Origin: Geosiphon pyriformis
Lineage: Eukaryota > Glomeromycota > Glomeromycetes > Archaeosporales > Geosiphonaceae
Direction of reading: 5' to 3'
Assembly: GCA_016748015.1 (NCBI GenBank)
Contig: JAAOMT010000664.1
Span: 1,488,756-1,552,755, forward strand
DNA length: 64,000 bases
Numbering within the stretch: the first letter of the stretch is position 1; each line of letters opens with the position of its first letter. Positions 57,064 through 64,000 of the stretch are shown here, piece after piece. Below the pieces are notes generated by a model. That model was not told where the DNA came from. It made no database searches and saw nothing but the letters and a program-made list of their open reading frames with translations. Made by a program: the position numbers and the translations under genes.

Positions 57064-57958
57064 TGTTACTGGAGGTTTTTGGTCTTTTTTCTTGAATGTT
57101 GTAACTGTCTGTTGGTTGCAAATTCGCATTTTCTAGAAGTAGTTGAACCTCCAATAACTGAATTTATCTTCAAATTATCTCCTATAATTTGAACTGCTGG
57201 GCTTATAAGTGGAATGGCCAATTCCGTGCCAGTTGCTTTGTGTAGTTATGTTGTAGTAAACGTCAAATTTTTCCCAGGAATTGCTCATCTGAAAGCTCAC
57301 TAAAAATGTGTAGTTACTTTGCTGTGAAAGTCAACTTTTCTACAGGAATCTCGTCTGTAGGCTACCTTAATGATTGTAATAAGAAAAGAAAAGAAAATAA
57401 AAGAAATGTAAAAGAAATAAAATTCTGTCAAGAGAAACGTTTTCTATCCAGGCCTGGAGTCACTAACAGTTTACTGAAATTGGTAGCTAATCAATTTCGA
57501 AATGTTAGTTGAGTTTTGGGAATTTTCCAAGTACAATAATTAAAGAATTTGGTTTTTTGAATTATTTGATATTTATTTCTTTTTGTGTGTATAGGAACGG
57601 TTTTAAGAGATAAATCTAAAGTAAGATACATTTTCTTGAAGAGAAAAGCTCTTCTTTTATACAACTTGTTGTAGTAATAGTCTATGAACTTGCACTTTTT
57701 TTNNNNNNNNNNNNNNNNNNNNTTCGGCGAATTTCTGTAAATTTCGGCGAATTTTTGAATGTTACAAAGTTTAGGGTATTGTGTAATTTGATCATTCTAC
57801 TTTCTGTTATACTAATTGGATTATTTAATTGAATCGTGATATGTGATAATTGATTAAATAATAAATGATAATTTGAAATGATATTAATATACTAATTAAT
57901 TATAGGAATTATAAGGGTAATTTTATGCTAATTAATAGCTAAAATTCTACTGGTAACA
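57064..57958 (-). repeat. GyB-2 3' LTR, contains an assembly gap
   Basis: It starts TGTTACTGGAGG and ends CTACTGGTAACA. It is more diverged from the other GyB LTRs than they are from each other. A run of 20 N lies inside at 57703-57722, within the U3 tandem repeat. Confidence 0.88.
57703..57722. other. Assembly gap (20 N)
   Basis: Twenty N bases. The true gap length is unknown, and the position inside a U3 tandem repeat explains why assembly failed there. Confidence 0.98.
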
Positions 57959-58650
57959 TAATCTCCTCCTCAAGACTGAGCTCCATTGAAGTCCAAGCAC
58001 TATCTGTGATATTGAGATAGTGATCCAAAATAATTGAAGTAATCTGGTCTGAAAATTGTTGAAATTTCAGTTCTGTGAGTTTGCCAATGTATTGGACTTT
58101 CATTGGTTGCAATATTAAATTTTGTAGAACATTTTCACAAGTATTAAACAAATCATAGAGTCTAAAAGCTGCTCTAAGTTTGTAGCGAGTGTTTGTTGGT
58201 CCAGCTGCTGTTTTGAATTCATTATGAATTTGTTTTTGTATAGCTTCAGGAATAAGATTTGTTGTTTCAAGTTCCAGTTTTCGTTCATAAAGTGTCTTTC
58301 CAATGTGAAAGTATTTATAGATAGGAGTGTGTTCATTGTTCTGTTCATTGAGAAGTAGTAGAAATTTTTGTTACATTGTAGCATTTGGTGGAATGTCAAT
58401 AGGGACAATTAAAAGATTTTTTTCCAGTGCTTGTTTCAAAAGTCTTGGTAATCTATTTTCAGAGTGACTTCTTGTTTTTCTTCTATAGGAGTAATAGTTT
58501 TGTGGATGATTTACTACTGGGGCTGTGGTTTTTTTCTGAATGTAATTAATTTGACTTCCATTAATTGTTATGGATAAGTCAGGAAGTGTTTTCAAGGCTA
58601 ACATTAACTTTTAAGATATTTATTGAATATTTCGGGAAATAATCATGATA
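57939..58650 (-). pseudogene. GyB-2 ORF3
   Basis: Frames 58604-58371, 58408-58115 and 58151-57939 together cover ORF3: MLALKTLPDLSITINGS, IYKYFHIGKTLYERKLELE, YKLRAAFRLYDLFNTCENV, YIGKLTELKFQQFSDQI and MELSLEEEIML. The EEEIML end is encoded by the purine tract, and the frame runs a few codons into the LTR before stopping. Conservation with GyB-1 is at protein level as well as DNA. Confidence 0.72.
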
Positions 58651-58829
58651 AAATTGACTAATTATAAAAAAGAAGAATAAAAAAAATTATTTTTGGATAT
58701 AAGGTTTTTATTTGTTTTTGGGTTTGGGTGTTTTTTTGTAATTATTTACTATTTTTTTTTGTCTTTGTGTTTTTATTAAAGAATTATTGTAAAATTTAAG
58801 TGTTTAAGTTTGGTTGTTGTTCTATTATA

Positions 58830-60190
58830 ATTATTGGTTCTAAATTTTAGAGAATATCTTCAGGATTAATTAAAGGGGAATGTGTACCAATTTGTAGAAT
58901 TAGTGTTTCAAGATTGTTTCTGGAATGATAGTGTTTCAATCTGTTTCCATGTGCAACTTTTGCTAGTCTTTTGTCATCAAGTCTTAACTTGTATGATCCA
59001 TTGCCTAGAATTTCGTGAATATAAAATAGTCCATCCCATTTGTTTTCAAATTTTCCACTCCATTGTTTTTCAGCCTTAGTTCTGTGTAAAAAAATTTTAT
59101 TTCCAACTTTAAATTCATTAGTAATAGGTGGTAATTTATTGTCATGTCTTTCTTTTTGTTGAGCTTGGGAATGTTCAATATAAGTTGCTGCTATTCTTTT
59201 TTTTTCTTCCAGTGTATTAAAAAGAGTGTAGACCCTTCTTTGGAGTGTTTCTTGAAAGTTTTTTTCATTGATTGGTTGTACTGAGTATGTTTTCACTGTG
59301 AAATTAATTGGTAATGTTGCTGTCTTTCCATAAGTAAAATCAAATGGTGTGTGTTTTGTAGTATCTTGTTTTAGCATTCTGTATGCTAATAACACTGATG
59401 GAATAAAGATATCCTATTCCTGCTCAAAATCTGTTGAGATTTTGGCCAACAATTCACACAATGTTCTGTTGAAACGTTCTATAAGTCCATTTGTTTAAAG
59501 GTGATAAGGCAATGATAGAGGTCTTTTGACATTGAATTATTCACAAATTTCTTGTATCAAGTTGTTCACAAAATGTGTTCTTTGATCAGATAAAAGTTCA
59601 ATTGGACATCCATGTCTACAAATAATGTCTTTATAGATGAAATTTGCTACTGATTTTGCATCTGCTTTTTGGATGGCTCTAGCTTCAGGCCATTTGGTGA
59701 GATAATCTACTGCAACTGCAATATAACAATTTCTTTGAGTTGTAATAGGTAATGATCTGACTAAATCAATTCCAACTCTGTCAAAAAGTTGTCCAACTTT
59801 GATTGGATTTAGAGGTTTTGTGGAGCGAGTTCCTCCTCTTTTTTGACAACTATTACAAGATTCTACATATTGTCAAATGTTTTTTTGCATTTGAGACCAA
59901 AAGTAATGTTCAAGAGTTCTTTGAATTGTTCTATCTCTTCCCAAGTGTGCTGAAGACAAATCTGTGTGCATATTATATAAAATTGTTTCTTTTTTATTCT
60001 CTTATACTAATCTGAGTGGTTGGTTTAGGTTTCTGTAATTTTTATAATAGATTTTGTTCTGGTGTATAAAATATTGTTTTGATTGGTGTTGTAAACAATG
60101 TTTTTCATTTGGAGACCAGTTTTCTAGTATGGTAAGGGTCTCCAAATAATTTTTAAGATTGCTGTAATTTCTGAGATCTATTCTTGTTTG
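58830..60190 (-). pseudogene. GyB-2 integrase
   Basis: Core motifs on the minus strand: SCNSCQKRGG (zinc pair), GIDLVRSLP (first Asp), LLSDQRTHF (second Asp kept) and NGLIERFNRTL (Glu kept). A 182-codon open C-terminal piece (58847-59395) contains FKVGNKIFLHRTKAEKQW, KWDGLFYIHEILGNGSYKL and RLKHYHSRNN, a barrel-like tail. Stops remain in the core (near 59500 and 59880), but the DDE triad is intact. Confidence 0.86.
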
Positions 60191-60199
60191 GGTTATTTT

Positions 60200-61308
60200 G
60201 TTGGTAGGTTGGTAAGTTATGGTGGAATTGTTATTGGTATTAATCTTGTCTCATTCTTGAGAGGCTGTCAACATTGGTATGTAGTTTTCCTGGTTTGTGG
60301 TGTACAATATATTTGTAGTTTGCTAAGAAGTCATTTCATCAAGACTGTTTGGCACTTTGTTCAGTTTTTTTTTATTGAGCCATTTAAGACCAATGTTGTC
60401 CATTATTATGTCAAATTTTTTTTCATTCTTTAGATATTGTTGAAAATGTTTCAAAGCCCAGATGACTGCAGCAGCTTCTAATTTAGTTGATCCGTATTTT
60501 AGTTCTGTTGGTTTAAGTGTTCTACTAGTATAGGCAATGACTTGTTCTTGTCCATTTTCATCTAATTGTGATAAGATGGCACCAAATGCTATATGTAAAG
60601 CATCAGTGGCTAGTTGAAATCATTTGTTGAAGTCTGGGTAAGCAAGAACTAGGGCTGTTGTCAATCTTGTTTTGAGGGTTTCAAAAGCTTTTTGTTGTTC
60701 TTCTGTCCATTTGTATGGCACATTTTTGTTGGTGAGGTAATTGAGTAGTTTGGCAATTTCTGAGAATTCCTTTATGAATTTCCAATAGTAGGAGGCTAAT
60801 TCTACAAATCCTCATAGTTCTGTGGTGTTTCTGGAAGTTTGAAAGTTTTTGACAGCATTGATTGTTCTTGGATTTGGTTTGACTCCTTCTTTACTAACTA
60901 TGTGTCCAAGAAAAATCAAGCTTGTTTTTCCAAAATGACATTTCTTAATGTTCAACTTTAATCCTGCTTTTCATAATTGTTGAAAAACTTCTCACAGGTG
61001 GATAAGGTGGGCTTTAAAGCTTGGTGAGTATACATCAGTATCATCAAGATAGACAACTACTAATTGCCACAAGAGCCCTTCATATACAACATCTATGAGT
61101 TGCTGAAATGTTGCTGGTGTATTGCAGAGTCTAAAAAGCATAATATTGAACTCATAGTTTCCTTTCTGGGTGGTAAATGCTGTTTTGGGTCGGTTTTTTG
61201 GGTCTATTTTGACTTGCCAATATCCACTTTCTAAGTCTAAAGTTGAGAAAAACTTGGCTTTTCCTAGAGCATCTAGCATGTCATCAATTCTTGGAAGAAG
61301 ATAGGCAT
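60200..61308 (-). pseudogene. GyB-2 reverse transcriptase / RNase H, 5' truncated by GyB-3
   Basis: The palm piece 60992-61279 carries KFFSTLDLESGYWQVKIDP, TAFTTQKGNYEF and an intact catalytic box VVVYLDDTDVYSPSF. RNase H to about 60200 is recognisable with stops (AFGAILSQLDENGQE-type and the YASRTLK block). At 61308 the fingers are cut by the GyB-3 LTR. Confidence 0.86.
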
Positions 61309-62281
61309 TGTTACTGGAGGTTTTTGGTCTCTTCTTAGCTCTTGTATGTTTGTTGTAATGCTGTTAATTTACGATTATGGGAAGTGTTTGAACCTCTAAT
61401 AACTGAATTTATCCTCAAATTATCTCCTATAATTTGAGCTACTGGGCTTATAAGTGGAATGGCCAATTCCTTGCCAGTTGCTTTTATGTAGTTATGTTGT
61501 AGTAAACATCAACTCTTTCCCAGGAATTGCTTGTCTGGAAGCTCACTAAAAATGTGTAGTTACTTTGCTGTGAAAGTTAACTCTTTTACAGGAATTTTGT
61601 CTGTAGACTACCCTAATGATTGTAATAAAAAAATAAAAGAAATATAAAAGAAATGTAAAAGAAATAGAATTTTGTCAAGGGAAACGTTTTCTATCTAGGC
61701 CTGGAGTCACTAACAGTTTACTGAAATTGGTAGCTAATCAATTTCAAACTGTTTAGTAGGAATTAGTTAATTTCAAAAGTGAAATAATTCAGAATTTGAT
61801 TTTTCGAATTATTTAATATTTATTTTGTTTTTGTGTGTAAAGGATAATTCTAATTGTTAAATCGAAAATAAGATACATTTTCTTGAAGAGAGAAGCTCTT
61901 CTTTTATACAACTTGTCATAACACTATTCTATGAACTTGAACTTTGCTATTTTCTACAATTTTGCTGAATTAAAGATATATTTCAGTGAACTACAAGTTA
62001 TTTCTACAAACTATTAGATATTTTGGTGAACTATCAATTATTTTGGTGAATTTCTATAAATTTTGGCAAACTTTTGAATGTTACATAGTTCGGGGTATTG
62101 CATGATTGATCATCACAATTAGGTTACATTTGTGTTGTGTACAATTTGGGTTATTAATTAAATGATAATTTCGGACATTTTTGCTAATGTAATAAGTAAT
62201 AATTTGAAACAATGTTAATTAATGATAGGAATTATAAGATAATTTTATGCTAAATAATATCTCTAATTTTGTCTGGTAACA
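61309..62281 (-). repeat. GyB-3 3' LTR (973 bp)
   Basis: It starts TGTTACTGGAGG and ends GTCTGGTAACA. It is close to the GyB-1 LTRs, with the U3 repeat at 61975-62072. Confidence 0.9.
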
Positions 62282-62945
62282 TAACCTCCTCCTCAAGACT
62301 GAGCTCCATCAAAGTCCAAGTACTGTTTGTCATTTCCAGATAATAATCCAAAATTATTGAAGAAATTTGGTCTGAAAATTGTTGAAATTTCAGTTCTGTG
62401 AGCTTTCCAATGTATTGAATCTTCAAAGATTGAAAAATTGGGTTTTGTAGTATGTTTTTACAGGTGTGGAATAGGTCATAAAGTCTAAGAGCAGCTCTGA
62501 GCCTGTAGCAACTGTTTGTTGATCCAGCTGTTGTCTTGAATTTATTGTGGAGTTGTTTCTGAATAGCTTCTTTTGCGAGGTTTGCTGTTGTAAGTTTCAG
62601 TTTCCATTTGTAGAGTGTTTTTCCAATGTGAAAATATCTATAGATTGGAGAATATTCAGTGTTTTCCTCCTTGAGACACAGTTAAAGTCTTTGTTGAATT
62701 GTAGCATTTAGTGGAATACTAATTGGAATGAGCATTAGATTTTTTCTTAAAGCAAGTTTTAAAAGTTCTGGCAGGTGAATTCCAGTATAACTTCTTGTGT
62801 TCTTTTTATATGGGGCTAAATTTGTAACTACTTCTGTTTGGGTATAATTAATGTGGTTTCCAGTAACAGTAATGGATAATTTGGGTATTGTTTTTAAAGC
62901 TAACATTAGTTTTTGGGATAATTGTTGAATGTTTTGAGGAATAGT
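62282..62945 (-). pseudogene. GyB-3 ORF3
   Basis: The open piece 62682-62906 (MLALKTIPKLSITVTGNH, YTGIHLPELLKLALRKN) and, after one stop, the conserved second half down to the purine tract at 62282. Compared with GyB-1 it has an internal in-frame deletion of about eight codons near 62815. Otherwise it is nearly the same protein. Confidence 0.7.
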
Positions 62946-63069
62946 TATTATAAGTGATTTGAAATAAAAGAAAATTATTTTTGGTGCATGGGTTTTTATG
63001 TTATTTTTGTTTTGTTTTTGTGAGATTGTTTCTAAATTATAAGAAGATAACTATAATAATAAATTTAAA

Positions 63070-64000
63070 TTAAGTGTTCAAGTTGTGAAGCTGTTTAATG
63101 ACAACTATTGGTTCTAAATTTTGGAAAATGTCTTCGGGATTGATTAAAGAGGAATATGTACCAATTTGTGGAATTAATGGTTCAGGATTGTTTCTGGAAT
63201 TATAGTATTTCAAACGATCTTCATGTACAACTTTTGCTAGAATTTTGTCATCAAGTCTTAGCTTGTATGATCCGTTGCCTAAGACTTCATGGATAAAGAA
63301 TGGTCCATCCCATTTGTTTTCAAATTTTCCACTCCATTGTTTTTCCACTTTAGTTCTGTGTAAGAGAACTTTGTTTCCAATTTTAAATTCATTGGTAACT
63401 GGAGGCAATTTGTTGTCATGCCATTCTTTTTGTTGAGTTTGGGAGTATTCAATATGGGTGGCTGCTATTTGTCGTTTTCCTTCCAATGTGTTAAGCAGAG
63501 TGTAGGCTCTTTGCTAAAGTGTTTCTTGGAAATTGTTTTCATCAATTGGTTGTGCTGGATATGTTTCCACTGTGAAACTAATTGGTAATGTTGCTGTCTT
63601 TTCATAAGTTAAATCAAATGGTGTGTGTTTTGTAATATCTTGTTTTAGTGTTCTATATGCTAGCAACACTGATGAAATAAAGATATCCCAATCTTGCTCA
63701 AAATCAGTTGAGACTTTGGCTAATGACTCACACAATGTTCTGTTAAAACGTTCCACAAGTCCGTTTGTTTGTGGATAGTAGGGCGAAGACAGAAGTCTTT
63801 TGACATTGAATTGTTCGCAAATTTCTTGTATCAGGTTGTTCACAAAATGTGTCCCCTGATCGGATAAAAGTTCAATTAGACATCCGTGTCTACAAATAAT
63901 GTCTTTGTAGATGAAATTTGCTACTGATTTTGTATCTGCTCATTGAATGGCTTTGGCTTCGGGCCATTTAGTAAGATAGTCTACTGCTACTGCAATATAA
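63070..64000 (-). pseudogene. GyB-3 integrase, partial
   Basis: The minus strand carries ELLSDQGTHFV (second catalytic Asp), NGLVERFNRTLCESL (Glu), AYRTLKQDITKHTPFDLTYE and then a C-terminal barrel (FKIGNKVLLHRTKVEKQW, KWDGPFFIHEVLGNGSYKL). The C-terminus ends in an LEPIVVIKQL tail at 63070. One stop near 63515 separates the two open pieces. The first catalytic Asp and zinc domain are beyond 64000. Confidence 0.88.

Larger units (their letters stand above)
57064..61308 (-). mobile_element. GyB-2: 3' part of an LTR retrotransposon, cut by GyB-3
   Basis: 3' LTR (57064-57958), ORF3, integrase, RNase H and RT up to the middle of the fingers. There it stops at 61308, where the LTR of GyB-3 begins. 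The remainder (Gag, protease, CxxC module, dUTPase) should lie beyond GyB-3, outside the window. Confidence 0.88.
61309..64000 (-). mobile_element. GyB-3: LTR retrotransposon inserted in GyB-2, runs off the window
   Basis: 3' LTR 61309-62281 (973 bp), ORF3 (62282-62945) and integrase (63070-64000). Same family and orientation as the element it interrupts. The left target flank is GCAT; the partner flank is outside. It is the least damaged element here: integrase has a single stop near 63515 between two long open pieces. Confidence 0.9.

Noticed and set aside
1-64000. tRNA, rRNA or other structured RNA genes
   Set aside because: No cloverleaf or rRNA signature was noticed by eye; a covariance search was not possible.

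Overview
This window is nuclear DNA from a fungus, most likely an arbuscular mycorrhizal fungus (Glomeromycotina, Rhizophagus/Gigaspora-like). That assignment is inference. It rests on very high A+T content, short GT-AG introns, fungal-only genes (a copper-fist transcription factor, an ICE2 homologue, an EF-hand alternative NADH dehydrogenase) and dense Ty3/gypsy-like and LINE elements. I saw no bacterial operons, rRNA, tRNA or CRISPR.

Layout. 1-7172: minus-strand LTR retrotransposon GyC-1, entering from the left, with its 5' LTR at 6256-7172. 7297-9560, 11290-12960 and 13344-15912: three LINE-type fragments; the second is a heavily GC-to-AT mutated relative of the first. 15913-33502: minus-strand retrotransposon GyA-1, interrupted by a complete minus-strand GyB-1 (21079-30935). 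33503-35497: tail and 3' LTR of a plus-strand GyC-2. 35498-38900: A/T desert. 39071-49667: a gene island. 49740-51350: A/T desert. 51360-57063: one decayed LINE carrying a solo GyA LTR (53938-54776). 57064-64000: GyB-2, interrupted by GyB-3, which runs off the right end. (GyA, GyB, GyC are labels of convenience.)

The island holds five intron-bearing genes in strictly alternating orientation: an actin-related protein (-), a Cuf1/Mac1-like copper-fist factor (+), ICE2 (-), a SIRT4-like sirtuin (+) and a Ca2+-type external NADH dehydrogenase (-). Four were rebuilt exon by exon with every phase consistent: 421, 376, 319 and 682 aa. The copper-fist gene is rebuilt except for its last exon. The dehydrogenase has internal exons of 9, 12 and 25 nt.

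The three gypsy-like families share an unusual layout, read 5'->3' on their coding strand: Gag with a CCHC knuckle, retropepsin, a multi-CxxC module, dUTPase, RT, RNase H, integrase, then an extra 3' ORF (ORF3) whose end overlaps the polypurine tract. Each family has its own tandem repeat in U3, and all share a primer-binding site starting TGGTG. Most copies are broken by GC-to-AT transitions (stops, D-to-N in active sites) rather than by indels. This suggests a RIP-like or methylation/deamination process.
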